Source: Chryseosolibacter sp964551035 (GTDB lineage: Bacteria; Bacteroidota; Bacteroidia; Cytophagales; Cyclobacteriaceae). Taken from it: a DNA stretch of 64,000 nt. This document shows, one piece after another, positions 27,797-36,823 of this stretch; within the stretch, counting starts at the first letter, position 1; every line of letters starts with the position of its first letter. The position numbers were made by a program, and so were the translations under genes. The notes below the pieces were generated by a model. The model made no database searches. It saw nothing but the letters and a program-made list of their open reading frames with translations, and was not told the DNA's origin. The stretch spans positions 1-64,000 of the forward strand of contig CAZKBK010000024.1 of assembly GCA_964551035.1 (NCBI GenBank). The letters run 5' to 3'.

Positions 27797-29230
27797 TTAG
27801 TCCTGGGGTTGAGTAACCGTCGAACGGGTGTAATAAATTCTAAGCTTCAGTGCGTCGGCAGGGAAAACGATCCGGTTGACCGACTTCGTAGCCGGTGGGC
27901 TCTCCGGATAAAGGGCAAAGTATTTTAAACGCAAGTCCTCCTCCTTGGTGGCCAGCTGTTGCGCAAACCGCGTGAGAAATCCGCTATAAAAATCCGCGTC
28001 GCTGTCCTTCTCCAAACGGAATACGGTACCTTCGCCGACCGGTGTGATGAAACGTTCCAGCGTATCGGTCGCAAGGAGGTACTGGTTATACGACCCCAAA
28101 AGCAGACTGTCCTGGAAATTCGACACCCGCCTGAACCGCGAATTCTCTTTCATCGCGTATAGATACATGGAGTTGATCGGGTCGTAACCGGCCGGCGGCT
28201 GGATTTCATCTATCCGGAGTTCCGCTTCATTGACTATCAAATTCCTATTGGAATCCGCGTCGATGAAGTCATAGAATGCGCCAAGGTCGAATTTCGTGAT
28301 GATGCCCGTCCCGCTCTGAATATAGCGCCGGTCATCCGGTGGAAAGAATTCCTCGTGAAAGGCGGTGAGCCCCGCGAGCGCCGTGGCTCCGGCTTCGCGC
28401 TCGATATGGCTGTAGCCGGCCACGCTGCTGAATCCCAAGGTCAATGTCCGCGTTGTGTCGGCGTTATGGTAGTGTACCTGGATGCGGGAGGCAGTGGAAT
28501 TGGGCCGAAATCCGACGATCTTGTCACCGGCGGCGGATACGATGGCTATCCCCTTGAACTCCTTGGAAAATTCCTTGAAGAACACCCAGGAAGAGTCAGC
28601 CAGGGTGGCGGCGTCGCGATAGCGGATGGCCGCGTCAAACAGCCGCTTGCCGAATTCCCACGAAAGTGGGATTTGCATCGACACGACGGTGTCTTTTTCA
28701 TCTTTAACAAAATCGTCGAATTGCGCCGGGTCAAATGTGAAGTCCTGCGAGCCAATGGGAGTCGGATTGTAGGCGGCGGCCGTTTGATTGAAATACGACG
28801 TGATCTTTGCCGGGTCCAGGCCTTCCGTAAGTTCGTGAATCGTGAATGTCTGCGCGTTCTTGATATCGGTTCCGTAGTGGTAAAGATCCAAATGCAGGTC
28901 CATCGTAACGGAATCATACGTGGCAACCTCATCCGGCTTTGCGGCACTTGTCGCAAAGAACTGTGAATAGGCTGTAGCCCTGACGTTGCCGAACGCTTCG
29001 TCAGCATAGGTTCCGACCAGCCAACGGTTCGTGCCCCCGAGAAAATTGGTCGTTCTGAATGAATCGAGCAAAACGACGCTGCTGTTCAGGGGCAACTCTA
29101 CATAAGTCACATCGAATTTTGGGGTCTGATTTCGAAATCCCAGGAGACTGGTCTCATCTACACAAGAGAAAAAAAATAAGGCAACGGCCAAAAATGGCAG
29201 TTGCCTCAAACTCTTAGCCCACAAGTTCAT
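27797..29230 (-). CDS. DUF4270 family lipoprotein
   Basis: 477 aa from the ATG at 29230; this start is chosen because it is followed by a lipoprotein signal (RQLPFLAVALFFFSC, Cys23). A longer frame upstream has no signal and runs into the preceding gene. The body, with a YVELPLNSSVVLLDSF-like segment and a C-terminal beta-rich region, matches the Bacteroidota DUF4270 family of exported lipoproteins, whose function is unknown. The start overlaps the end of the GT5-like gene by 17 nt, suggesting coupling in a GT5-DUF4270-glmS operon. Confidence 0.82.
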   Translation of the reverse strand: MNLWAKSLRQLPFLAVALFFFSCVDETSLLGFRNQTPKFDVTYVELPLNSSVVLLDSFRTTNFLGGTNRWLVGTYADEAFGNVRATAYSQFFATSAAKPDEVATYDSVTMDLHLDLYHYGTDIKNAQTFTIHELTEGLDPAKITSYFNQTAAAYNPTPIGSQDFTFDPAQFDDFVKDEKDTVVSMQIPLSWEFGKRLFDAAIRYRDAATLADSSWVFFKEFSKEFKGIAIVSAAGDKIVGFRPNSTASRIQVHYHNADTTRTLTLGFSSVAGYSHIEREAGATALAGLTAFHEEFFPPDDRRYIQSGTGIITKFDLGAFYDFIDADSNRNLIVNEAELRIDEIQPPAGYDPINSMYLYAMKENSRFRRVSNFQDSLLLGSYNQYLLATDTLERFITPVGEGTVFRLEKDSDADFYSGFLTRFAQQLATKEEDLRLKYFALYPESPPATKSVNRIVFPADALKLRIYYTRSTVTQPQD

Positions 29231-30017
29231 TATAGAGATTGTAGTATGATTCGGTGTAGTTATCACCCTGATCGATCGTTTCAAATTTCTTCTCCTTGAT
29301 CTTCTTGAACAATCCCTCGAGTTTCTTATTGTCGCCAGCAACGATAACGGCGTCAGAGAATTCAACACCCAGCTTGATGAAGCCTTCGAAATCGGCGGTC
29401 TTCAGGTTGCCCAGCATGTTGTCTTCGATGTCCATCATCTTTACTTTCTCCAGCAAATTCGATTTGAACTTGTGGCTGAAGTGGTTGTTGTAAATGGTGA
29501 AGACCGTTTTTGCGTTCTTGAACAACGGATCGTTCTTATACGTCGTCTTCAGATACAACGGAATGAAGCTCGTGATCCAGTCGTTGCAGTGAACAATGTC
29601 CGGAGCCCAGCCGAGCTTGCGCACGGTTTCAATCACACCCTTGCAAAAGAAGATCGCCCGCTCGTCATTATCTTCGTAGAATTTGTTCTCTTTGTCGTGG
29701 AAAACAGATTTGCGGTGGAAATAGTCCTCGTTGTCGATAAAGTAAACCTGGAGTTTCGCATTCGGAATGGAGGCTACCTTGATTATCAACGGCTTTTCCT
29801 CGTCTCCCACCGAAATATTAATGCCCGAAAGCCTCACCACTTCATGCAGCCTGTTCTTTCGTTCATTGATGATCCCGAACCGCGGCACCAGGATCCTGAT
29901 CTCCATACCTCTTTCCTGCATAGCCTGAGGGAGCTTCCGCACAAAATCAGCAACTTCGGACGTCTGCAGGAACGGGTTGATCTCACTGGCTACATAAAGA
30001 ATACGGATTTTAGACAT
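29214..30017 (-). CDS. Glycogen/starch synthase N-terminal-like protein (GT5 half)
   Basis: 267 aa from the ATG at 30017 (MSKIRILYVASEINPFLQ). It covers only the N-terminal Rossmann half of a GT5 glycogen synthase (APDIVHCNDWITSFIPLYLK, VFTIYNNHFSHKF). The ADP-glucose-binding KxGGL loop is replaced by QTSEVAD and the C-terminal half is absent, so ordinary glycogen synthesis is unlikely. Short proteins of this kind divergent from panC recur in Bacteroidota. The role is unknown. Confidence 0.78.
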   Translation of the reverse strand: MSKIRILYVASEINPFLQTSEVADFVRKLPQAMQERGMEIRILVPRFGIINERKNRLHEVVRLSGINISVGDEEKPLIIKVASIPNAKLQVYFIDNEDYFHRKSVFHDKENKFYEDNDERAIFFCKGVIETVRKLGWAPDIVHCNDWITSFIPLYLKTTYKNDPLFKNAKTVFTIYNNHFSHKFKSNLLEKVKMMDIEDNMLGNLKTADFEGFIKLGVEFSDAVIVAGDNKKLEGLFKKIKEKKFETIDQGDNYTESYYNLYNELVG

Positions 30018-30054
30018 ATTTTTGAGTTTTAGTGTAGAACGGAATTTAGAGCCA

Positions 30055-30062
30055 CAAAAGTA
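30055..30062 (-). promoter_or_regulatory. Candidate -7 box (TACTTTTG) for the GT5-DUF4270-glmS operon
   Basis: Minus-strand TACTTTTG matches TAnnTTTG, 37 nt upstream of the GT5-like start, in the short divergent spacer with panC. Confidence 0.5.
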
Positions 30063-30105
30063 CAAAAAATAACCCCCTTATTCAACTTATTTTCAGTTTT
30101 CACTT

Positions 30106-30113
30106 TATCTTTG
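30106..30113 (+). promoter_or_regulatory. Candidate -7 box (TATCTTTG) for panC
   Basis: TATCTTTG followed by CGACC fits the Bacteroidota TAnnTTTG -7 consensus, 24 nt upstream of the panC ATG. It lies 43 nt from the oppositely directed box of the divergent operon. Confidence 0.55.
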
Positions 30114-30137
30114 CGACCCTTTGCCAGCAGGCATAAA

Positions 30138-31013
30138 ATGAAGATTTTCAAGCACATAGCTCCGCTCAAAAGCCACCTGAAAGAACAGAGGCTGAGCGGC
30201 AAAAGCATCGGATTGGTACCCACCATGGGCGCCCTCCACGAAGGTCACATTGCCCTGCTGCGGGCGTCTCAACAAGAGAACGATATCACCGTAAGCACCA
30301 TCTTCGTCAACCCCACTCAGTTCAATAACGCGGGCGACTTGTCGCGGTATCCACGTACGCCTGATAAAGACACCAGATTGCTGGAAGAAGTTCGTTGCGA
30401 CATATTATTCATTCCCGAAACCGGTGAAGTCTATCCCGCCGAAGCCACGATCAAAATCGATTTTGGAACACTTGATAAAGTGATGGAAGGTCATTTCCGC
30501 CCCGGGCACTTCAGCGGCGTTGCCCTCATTGTCTCAAAGTTGTTCCATATCATCGAACCACACCGCGCTTATTTCGGCCAAAAAGACTGGCAGCAATTTG
30601 CCATCATCCAACAACTCGTTGACGAGCTCAATTTTCCGGTTGAACTCCGAAGCATCCCGACACTGCGGGAAGGAGACGGGCTGGCGTTGTCGTCGCGCAA
30701 CCAGCGGCTCGACCCCGAATCGAGACGGACGGCCACGATCTTTTATCGCGCCCTCCGCCATGCCCGCGATCTGCTGCTTCAGGACATGGATATACCGGCG
30801 GTAAAAGAAGCCGTCGCGCAAATGATCGCGGAACAGCCGGCTGCACAGCTGGAATACTTCGAGATTGCCGACAAGAAAAACCTAAAAGCGCTGAAAAGCG
30901 TTGAAGCAGCAAACGATGTCATTCTGTGTATCGCCGGTTATGTCGGGGGCGTACGCCTCATCGACAACCTCCTGATGGAGGGAGCGCCCGCGCTTTCCGG
31001 CGCACGGCTGTAG
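30138..31013 (+). CDS. panC: Pantoate-beta-alanine ligase
   Basis: 291 aa from the ATG at 30138. It joins pantoate and beta-alanine in pantothenate (coenzyme A) synthesis. Signatures are the HIGH-type PTMGALHEGH (28-37), FVNPTQFN, GHFRPGHFSGVALIVSKLFH and FGQKDWQQ. An upstream in-frame start would overlap the promoter box and is rejected. panD, which supplies beta-alanine, follows 79 nt downstream. Confidence 0.96.
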   Translation: MKIFKHIAPLKSHLKEQRLSGKSIGLVPTMGALHEGHIALLRASQQENDITVSTIFVNPTQFNNAGDLSRYPRTPDKDTRLLEEVRCDILFIPETGEVYPAEATIKIDFGTLDKVMEGHFRPGHFSGVALIVSKLFHIIEPHRAYFGQKDWQQFAIIQQLVDELNFPVELRSIPTLREGDGLALSSRNQRLDPESRRTATIFYRALRHARDLLLQDMDIPAVKEAVAQMIAEQPAAQLEYFEIADKKNLKALKSVEAANDVILCIAGYVGGVRLIDNLLMEGAPALSGARL

Positions 31014-31092
31014 CAGGTTTGCTACACAATTACACCCGAGCTAAAAGGCTTGAACAACGATTTTAGAAGGGAATTGAATTTTTATACAGCGC

Positions 31093-31440
31093 ATGCGAAT
31101 TGAAGTACTAAAATCGAAAATCCACAGGGTGAAGATCACCGGCGCGGAGTTGCACTATGTGGGAAGCATCACCATTGATGAAGACCTGATGGATGCCGCC
31201 AACCTTATCGCCGGTGAAAAGGTGCAGGTGGTGAACGTCAACAATGGCGAACGCATCGAGACCTACGTCATTACCGGTGAACGGGGCACCGGGACTGTTT
31301 GCCTCAACGGTCCGGCAGCACGCAAGGCGCAGGTAGGGGATGTGGTCATCATCGTTTCTTACGCCTCCATGAAGTTCGAAAAAGCAAAGCAGTTTAAACC
31401 CACCATTATCTTTCCCACTCCCGACAACAAATTGCCCTAA
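31093..31440 (+). CDS. panD: Aspartate 1-decarboxylase
   Basis: 115 aa. It makes beta-alanine from aspartate with a pyruvoyl cofactor formed by self-cleavage. The cleavage site Gly24-Ser25 is visible in LHYVGSITID, and Lys9 and the later YVITGERGTGTVCLNG block (catalytic Tyr and Arg region) are in place. Pairing with panC gives two steps of the same pathway. Confidence 0.96.
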   Translation: MRIEVLKSKIHRVKITGAELHYVGSITIDEDLMDAANLIAGEKVQVVNVNNGERIETYVITGERGTGTVCLNGPAARKAQVGDVVIIVSYASMKFEKAKQFKPTIIFPTPDNKLP

Positions 31441-31461
31441 AATCAGCGACTTTCATATCCG

Positions 31462-32508
31462 ATGGTGTCACAACGCTTGAAGAACATTCTGCAATATCTG
31501 GTCATTATCGGGATAACGGTGCTGCTCACCTGGTTTTCTTTACGAAGCCTGAGTCCGGGTCACGGTGAAAATAAGTTCGATTATCTCCTCGAGACGTGGC
31601 GCCACGCCGATAAAATGTGGCTCTTCGCCATGGCCGGCCTGGCACTGGTCAGCCACCTGATGCGCGCCGCGCGATGGAAAATGCTGATGGTCCCCATTGG
31701 TTACAAGACATCGCTGACCAACAGCTTTCTTTCGCTGATGGTCGGCTATCTGGTCAATCTTGTCATTCCCAGGGGCGGGGAAGTTTCGCGGTGTTATAAT
31801 CTTTACAAGCTCGACAAGACACCCGTGGAAATGTCGTTCGGAACGGTGGTCGCAGAACGCGTGATCGACGTCGTCTGTCTGCTTATTCTGGTGGGTGTCT
31901 CGTTCTTTGCCGAAGCGGATAAGCTGGTCGCGTTTATCGACACCCTCCCGATCGGTGCAGGACAGGGCAAGTGGAAATGGCTGGCCGTACTGGCAGTTGC
32001 CGGTTTGCTCGTCATTGGCGTACTCATCTGGGTGGTGAAGCGCAACACCAGATTCAGAACCTTTGTCAAAAAAACCTGGCAGGGATTCCGGGAAGGCCTT
32101 CTGTCGATCTTTCGCCTCCGTAACAAGGGATTGTTCATCTTCTGGTCGGTGGCCATCTGGTCATTGTATTTCCTGATGAGCTATACGGTCATCCGGGCAT
32201 TCCCGGAAACAGACCACCTCGGGTTCCTCGCCGTCCTCAGTCTTTTTGCCATCGGCTCGATCGCCATGGCAGCACCGCTTCCCGGGGGAACCGGATCTTA
32301 CCACGTGCTCGTGCCCCAGGGCCTGGTTTTTCTCTATAGCGTGCCCCAGGACGACGCCATCGCGTTCACCTTCATCTTCCACGCCTGGCAAACAGCCATT
32401 ATGATTGCGGGCGGCGCCATCTCGCTGATCGTGACCTCCTATCTGCTGCGCAGGCGTGGGAACCGGAAGGCCGCGCGTGAGGACGCGTACCAGGAAAAAA
32501 CGGATTGA
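31462..32508 (+). CDS. Flippase-like (LPG synthase transmembrane) protein
   Basis: 348 aa with about eight membrane helices. The SLMVGYLVNLVIPRGGEVSRCY segment and the later AAPLPGGTGSYHVLVPQG are hallmarks of the lysylphosphatidylglycerol synthase TM domain (UPF0104/AglD-like) family. Members are thought to move or handle lipid-linked substrates; there is no synthase domain here. It begins 21 nt after panD and may be co-transcribed. Confidence 0.85.
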   Translation: MVSQRLKNILQYLVIIGITVLLTWFSLRSLSPGHGENKFDYLLETWRHADKMWLFAMAGLALVSHLMRAARWKMLMVPIGYKTSLTNSFLSLMVGYLVNLVIPRGGEVSRCYNLYKLDKTPVEMSFGTVVAERVIDVVCLLILVGVSFFAEADKLVAFIDTLPIGAGQGKWKWLAVLAVAGLLVIGVLIWVVKRNTRFRTFVKKTWQGFREGLLSIFRLRNKGLFIFWSVAIWSLYFLMSYTVIRAFPETDHLGFLAVLSLFAIGSIAMAAPLPGGTGSYHVLVPQGLVFLYSVPQDDAIAFTFIFHAWQTAIMIAGGAISLIVTSYLLRRRGNRKAAREDAYQEKTD

Positions 32509-32614
32509 TCAGATTTCCCGTTTAAATTAAGTGCCGTTTTGGCATATTTGGGAATTTGGCTTAAACGTTGATATTAGGCCGATTGAAACAACTTATTAAA
32601 ATCGTCTAGAAACT

Positions 32615-33313
32615 ATGGGTGCTTTAGTTATTGGTCTTTTCTTCATGGCAATCGGGTGGATGGTGAGCGCCCGGTTAAAAAACAAGTTCAGGAAATATTC
32701 CCAGATCCACCTTACGAGGGATCTGACTGGCGCCGAGATCGCCAAACTCATGCTCGCTGATAACGGCATTCACGATGTTCAGGTGGTAAGTGTGGAAGGC
32801 CAGCTATCCGACCATTACAACCCCGCCAACAAAACCGTTAACCTCAGCCAGGAAGTGTATCACGGCCGAAATGCCGCCGCCGCTGCGGTGGCCGCCCACG
32901 AATGTGGTCACGCCGTTCAACACGCGCGCGCATACAGCATGCTGGAACTTCGCTCGGCGATGGTACCCATTCAAAACATCAGCGCCAAGATCATCAACAT
33001 CCTCTTCATGATGATGATGTTCGGTGCCTTCTTCGTGCAGGGCCTTCTTTCCTGGCAAACCGCCCTTTTGGTCATTATCGTCTGTTACGGCGTGTTCACA
33101 CTCTTTGCATTCGTCACGCTTCCGGTCGAATTCGATGCGAGCAAGCGCGCCCTCGCCTGGATTGAAGCCCGTGGAATCGTGACCCGCCAGGAGCACGACA
33201 TGGCCAAGGACGCCCTCAAATGGGCGGCGATGACTTACGTTGTGGCTGCGATTGGCGCCCTGACGACACTCGTCTATTACGTCATGTTGTTTATGGGTGG
33301 ACGCGACGAATAA
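32615..33313 (+). CDS. Membrane zinc metallopeptidase (YugP / Zn_peptidase_2 type)
   Basis: 232 aa: an N-terminal helix (1-19), a cytosolic zinc domain with HECGH (95-99) after the AAAAAVAA stretch, then three helices in the C-terminal half. The V-N-L-S-x-x-V-Y-x-G motif ahead of HExGH is typical of the YugP family. Substrates are unknown. A terminator follows. Confidence 0.88.
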   Translation: MGALVIGLFFMAIGWMVSARLKNKFRKYSQIHLTRDLTGAEIAKLMLADNGIHDVQVVSVEGQLSDHYNPANKTVNLSQEVYHGRNAAAAAVAAHECGHAVQHARAYSMLELRSAMVPIQNISAKIINILFMMMMFGAFFVQGLLSWQTALLVIIVCYGVFTLFAFVTLPVEFDASKRALAWIEARGIVTRQEHDMAKDALKWAAMTYVVAAIGALTTLVYYVMLFMGGRDE

Positions 33314-33350
33314 AAAATTTGGGCGTTGCCCCACACCGATTAATTTTGCA

Positions 33351-33382
33351 AGCCTGAGGAGTACCTCAGGCTTTCTTTTTTT
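33351..33382 (+). terminator. Rho-independent terminator
   Basis: AGCCTGAGG (33351-33359) pairs perfectly with CCTCAGGCT (33364-33372) around an AGTA loop, followed by TTCTTTTTTT. It separates the zinc-peptidase gene from the acyl-CoA dehydrogenase. Confidence 0.92.
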
Positions 33383-33428
33383 CCAGGCGGAAGAAAGGAG
33401 GTTTTCTAACCCATTTCCACGACAAGAG

Positions 33429-34568
33429 ATGAATTTCGACCTTTCCGAAGAGCAGTTGGCTGTGCAGAAGGCGGCCCGCGACTTTGCCCAAACCGAATTG
33501 TTGCCCGGCGTCATCGAGCGGGATACGCACCAGAAGTTCCCCGCGGAGCAGATCAGAAAAATGGGCGAACTCGGATTCATGGGCATGATGGTCGATCCGA
33601 AATACAACGGCGGCGGCATGGACTCCATCTCGTATGTGCTTGCCATGGAAGAGATCTCGAAAATTGACGCCTCCGCGTCGGTTTGCATGTCGGTAAACAA
33701 CTCGCTGGTGTGTTGGGGACTGGAAACGTACGGGACAGAAGAACAAAAGGAGAAATACCTGAAACGGTTGGCGGCAGGCGAGATCATCGGCGCATTTTGC
33801 CTCAGTGAACCGGAAGCGGGCTCCGACGCCACGAGCCAGCGCACGACGGCCGAAGATAAAGGTGACCATTACCTGCTTAACGGAACCAAGAACTGGATCA
33901 CCAATGGCAACACCGCGAGTGTCTACATCGTGATCGCGCAGACCGACGTCGAAAAAAGACACAAGGGGATCAACGCATTGATCGTTGAGAAGGGAATGCC
34001 GGGCTTCGTCGTCGGAAAGAAAGAAGACAAAATGGGCATCCGCGGTTCCGACACGCACTCCCTGATGTTCACGGATGTGAAGGTGCCGAAGGCAAACCGC
34101 ATCGGCGACGAAGGCTTCGGCTTTTCGTTTGCGATGACCACCCTGAATGGCGGGCGCATCGGCATTGCGGCACAGGCCCTGGGTATCGCAGCCGGAGCCT
34201 ACGAGTTTGCCCTGAAGTATGCCAAAGAGCGCAAGGCCTTTGGAAAAACCCTTACCGACCATCAGGCGATTCAATTCAAGTTCGCGGAGATGGCCACCAA
34301 GATCGACGCGGCGCGCCTTCTCGTTCACCAGGCCGCACACCGCAAGGACCAAAAGAAAAATTTTGTCAAGGCTGCGGCTATGGCGAAGTTGTTCGCCTCA
34401 CAGATCGCGCAGGAAGTCACCACCGAGGCGGTACAGATCCATGGCGGTTACGGTTACGTGAAAGAATACCACGTGGAGCGACTCATGCGCGACGCGAAGA
34501 TCACGCAGATCTACGAAGGCACGACCGAAATACAAAAGATGGTGATTTCGCGGGAACTGATCCGCTAG
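33429..34568 (+). CDS. Acyl-CoA dehydrogenase
   Basis: 379 aa from ATG 33429 (MNFDLSEEQLAVQKAARDFA); the longer frame upstream crosses the terminator and is rejected. It is an FAD enzyme that oxidises acyl-CoA at the alpha-beta bond. Signatures are CLSEPEAGSD and KNWITNG (FAD and substrate binding), QALGIAAGAYEFALKYAKER, and the C-terminal IYEGTTEIQKMVISREL with the likely catalytic glutamate. Size and motifs fit the short-/branched-chain group. Its stop lies 5 bp from that of the convergent sigma factor gene. Confidence 0.94.
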   Translation: MNFDLSEEQLAVQKAARDFAQTELLPGVIERDTHQKFPAEQIRKMGELGFMGMMVDPKYNGGGMDSISYVLAMEEISKIDASASVCMSVNNSLVCWGLETYGTEEQKEKYLKRLAAGEIIGAFCLSEPEAGSDATSQRTTAEDKGDHYLLNGTKNWITNGNTASVYIVIAQTDVEKRHKGINALIVEKGMPGFVVGKKEDKMGIRGSDTHSLMFTDVKVPKANRIGDEGFGFSFAMTTLNGGRIGIAAQALGIAAGAYEFALKYAKERKAFGKTLTDHQAIQFKFAEMATKIDAARLLVHQAAHRKDQKKNFVKAAAMAKLFASQIAQEVTTEAVQIHGGYGYVKEYHVERLMRDAKITQIYEGTTEIQKMVISRELIR

Positions 34569-34573
34569 CGCCG

Positions 34574-35218
34574 TCAGGCCGCAACGACGGGCATCTCGCG
34601 GATCAATCGCATTACGCGTTCGGTCAACAGGTCGCAGTGCGCGTTTCCAAACGGGAACAATTCCTTTGCCTCAACATTCTGAAGAAGGTTTTCGCGAATG
34701 ATGGTCTTAGCGCGATGGAGCCTGACCTTTACGTTTTCTTCAGTGATGCCCAGTACATCGGCTGTCTTCCGCGTCGAAAATTCATTCACTTCCCTGACCA
34801 CATACACCAGGCGGTATTTTTCCGGCAATTCCATCACTGCCGACTCCAGCACGTGTTTAAGTTGGTTTTTGTACAAGCTTTCCACTACATCTTCGTTTTG
34901 GGATGGTTTTCTCGACACTTCTTCCAGGTCCAGCGAGGTGGTCTGTTTCTTTTTCCGCAACATCATCTTGCATTCGTTGATCAGTATCCTTGTTATCCAG
35001 GTAAGGAATGAAGCTTCTCCCCGGAACGTCTCCAGGTGGGTATAGGCCTTGAGGTAGGTGGATTGAACGGCATCCTGCGCATCCGACGACTCTTTCAGGA
35101 TCGCCACCGCCGTGCGGTATAAGGGCTGATTGCAGACCTTGATAATGTGGCGGAATTCCTCCTTATCCCCTTGCAGGACCTTTTTAATGATTGCTTTAAA
35201 ATCCATGTCCACGTTCAA
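34574..35218 (-). CDS. ECF-type RNA polymerase sigma factor
   Basis: 214 aa. Region 2 (YRTAVAILKESSDAQDAVQS, then FLTWITRILINECKMMLRKK) and region 4 (VMELPEKYRLVYVVREVNEF, TADVLGITEENVKVRLHRAK) are clear. It directs RNA polymerase to a regulon that cannot be predicted. A start at Met5 is also possible. No anti-sigma gene is adjacent; a small membrane protein lies directly upstream in the same direction (26 nt). Confidence 0.92.
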   Translation of the reverse strand: MNVDMDFKAIIKKVLQGDKEEFRHIIKVCNQPLYRTAVAILKESSDAQDAVQSTYLKAYTHLETFRGEASFLTWITRILINECKMMLRKKKQTTSLDLEEVSRKPSQNEDVVESLYKNQLKHVLESAVMELPEKYRLVYVVREVNEFSTRKTADVLGITEENVKVRLHRAKTIIRENLLQNVEAKELFPFGNAHCDLLTERVMRLIREMPVVAA

Positions 35219-35244
35219 AATAGCTTCATTTTCTTACCCAATGT

Positions 35245-35586
35245 CTAGAACAACGCAAAGATGAGCAACAGGGCGAAAGCCCCCACAGCGATTAGCGCGT
35301 GGATAACGACTAACGCGACGGGCCCGGGCTTCTTTTGAAGGTCACGGACCAGCAGTACGGCGCCGCCCAGCGCAGCTACAATAAAAAGGATCAGCGCCAG
35401 ATTCGGGTAGCTGCCCGGATTGCTGATCGCGTAGTAAATAAGCAGTCCCAGCGCGGTGGCCGCGAACAGCCCATGCGCTACAACGGCAGGCTTCGGCGTT
35501 GCCGGCTTGCCGGAAATGATGGCGTTGGCGATGACTAAGCCCATCACCGCTGCCACAGCAAAGAGTCCGATGATGACGTATAACAT
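35245..35586 (-). CDS. Small membrane protein (four helices)
   Basis: 113 aa made almost entirely of four hydrophobic helices (about 2-22, 37-58, 64-82 and 91-111). No catalytic motif is seen. It lies 26 nt upstream of the ECF sigma gene on the same strand, so co-transcription is likely, but there is no cytosolic domain to act as an anti-sigma factor. Not assigned to a family with certainty. Confidence 0.65.
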   Translation of the reverse strand: MLYVIIGLFAVAAVMGLVIANAIISGKPATPKPAVVAHGLFAATALGLLIYYAISNPGSYPNLALILFIVAALGGAVLLVRDLQKKPGPVALVVIHALIAVGAFALLLIFALF

Positions 35587-35643
35587 AACTCTGGGTTTAG
35601 ATTTCCAATTGGATGCTATCCCACCGCGTTAGGTTACAAAGAA

Positions 35644-36405
35644 TTATTTGCCAATCAGCCGCTCATTCCAGTCATAAACGCGCTCGGCGATGTTGATAAG
35701 CAGGTCGGGGTCCTTTTCCAGCGCGTTGCCAATAACAATCGTGTCGGCGCCCGCCTCCAGGGCAGCCATGGCCTTGCGGGCGGTATTTATTCCGCCGCCC
35801 ACCACGAGGGGCACACGCACCGCACGCCTGACGGCTGCAATCATCTTTGGACTGATCTCACGCTCGGCGCCACTTCCGGCGTCAAGATACATCGCCTTGA
35901 GGCCCAGCATTTCACCGGCCATGGCCGTGCACGCCGCCAGCGAATATTTCTCTTCCGGGATTGGTGTCGTGTTGCTGATGTAAGCGACCGAGGTGACCTT
36001 TCCGGAATTGATCAGCAAGTACCCGGTCGGGATGATCTCAAGATTCGTATTCCGGAGTATCGGCGCGGCGGCGACATGCTGGCCGATGAGCAGTTCCGGA
36101 TTTCGCCCCGAGATCAGCGAAAGGAAAAGGATCCCGTCCGCTGCCGGATCGATCTGCATGGAATTGCCCGGAAAAATGATGACGGGAATGTTGACGTTCT
36201 TTTTGATCAGCCGGATTACGTCGCTGAGGTTGTTCGTGGTCAGAAGGCTTCCGCCGACCAGAAAATAATCCACACAGTTTTCGCTCGCCAGGTTGATGAG
36301 GTATTGAAGCTTCGGGCCGTCGTCGACCTTGTCGGGATCGATGAGTACCGCGATGGACTTCTTTCCAAGTCGTCGTTTTTCCCCAAGATCAGCGAGCAGG
36401 GTCAT
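35644..36405 (-). CDS. Geranylgeranylglyceryl phosphate synthase family protein (GGGPS/PcrB)
   Basis: 253 aa TIM-barrel enzyme that links a polyprenyl diphosphate to glycerol-1-phosphate. Motifs are AVLIDPDKVDD, VGGSLLTTNN, VIIFPGNSMQI, MYLDAGSGAE and LVVGGGINTARKA, the phosphate-binding loops of the family. It is the key enzyme for archaeal ether lipids; homologues occur in Bacteroidota, where the product is not well explained. Its start overlaps the end of the upstream gene by 17 nt. Confidence 0.88.
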   Translation of the reverse strand: MTLLADLGEKRRLGKKSIAVLIDPDKVDDGPKLQYLINLASENCVDYFLVGGSLLTTNNLSDVIRLIKKNVNIPVIIFPGNSMQIDPAADGILFLSLISGRNPELLIGQHVAAAPILRNTNLEIIPTGYLLINSGKVTSVAYISNTTPIPEEKYSLAACTAMAGEMLGLKAMYLDAGSGAEREISPKMIAAVRRAVRVPLVVGGGINTARKAMAALEAGADTIVIGNALEKDPDLLINIAERVYDWNERLIGK

Positions 36406-36820
36406 CGGCGTTTTTTTGGGCGGGCACAGTTTGCGATTGCAGGTATTCCATCAACTTCTCCCTGGCGATGCTCAAAAGAAACATGGCCGCCTGGCTCGCC
36501 AATGCCGTGCCGATCTGCGCCACCACGCCGGGCGCATCCGGCTCCGCGTGAATAACTTCCTCCGCTTCGCCTCCCTCCCGTGCCTGGACCACTTTGATTT
36601 TTGCAGGCCGCGACTTTCGCTTCGGCTTCGAAGCGCCGGACAAACTGCTGACTACGGCATACCCAAGCGCCAGGGCGCCCCCCACCACCAAAGCCGTGGC
36701 AAGAACCTTCTGCGTTTTGTCAGAGATGAATTTAACCTCGTCTTCAATTTGCTTTTGATGCATGGCCGATTTTTTGAGAAGTCGTCCCTTTACGGGATCA
36801 TCCGTTTCAAGCAATTCCAT
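36389..36820 (-). CDS. Hypothetical protein with one or two membrane segments
   Basis: 143 aa: a charged N-terminus with coiled-coil character (KQIEDEVKFISDKTQKVL), a membrane segment (~42-61), a basic stretch (KPKRKSRPAKIK), and a second amphipathic or hydrophobic segment near the C-terminus. No family is recognised. It sits 3 nt downstream of the holin-like gene and overlaps the GGGPS-family gene, so the three form one transcription unit. Confidence 0.65.
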   Translation of the reverse strand: MELLETDDPVKGRLLKKSAMHQKQIEDEVKFISDKTQKVLATALVVGGALALGYAVVSSLSGASKPKRKSRPAKIKVVQAREGGEAEEVIHAEPDAPGVVAQIGTALASQAAMFLLSIAREKLMEYLQSQTVPAQKNADDPAR

Positions 36821-36823
36821 AAG

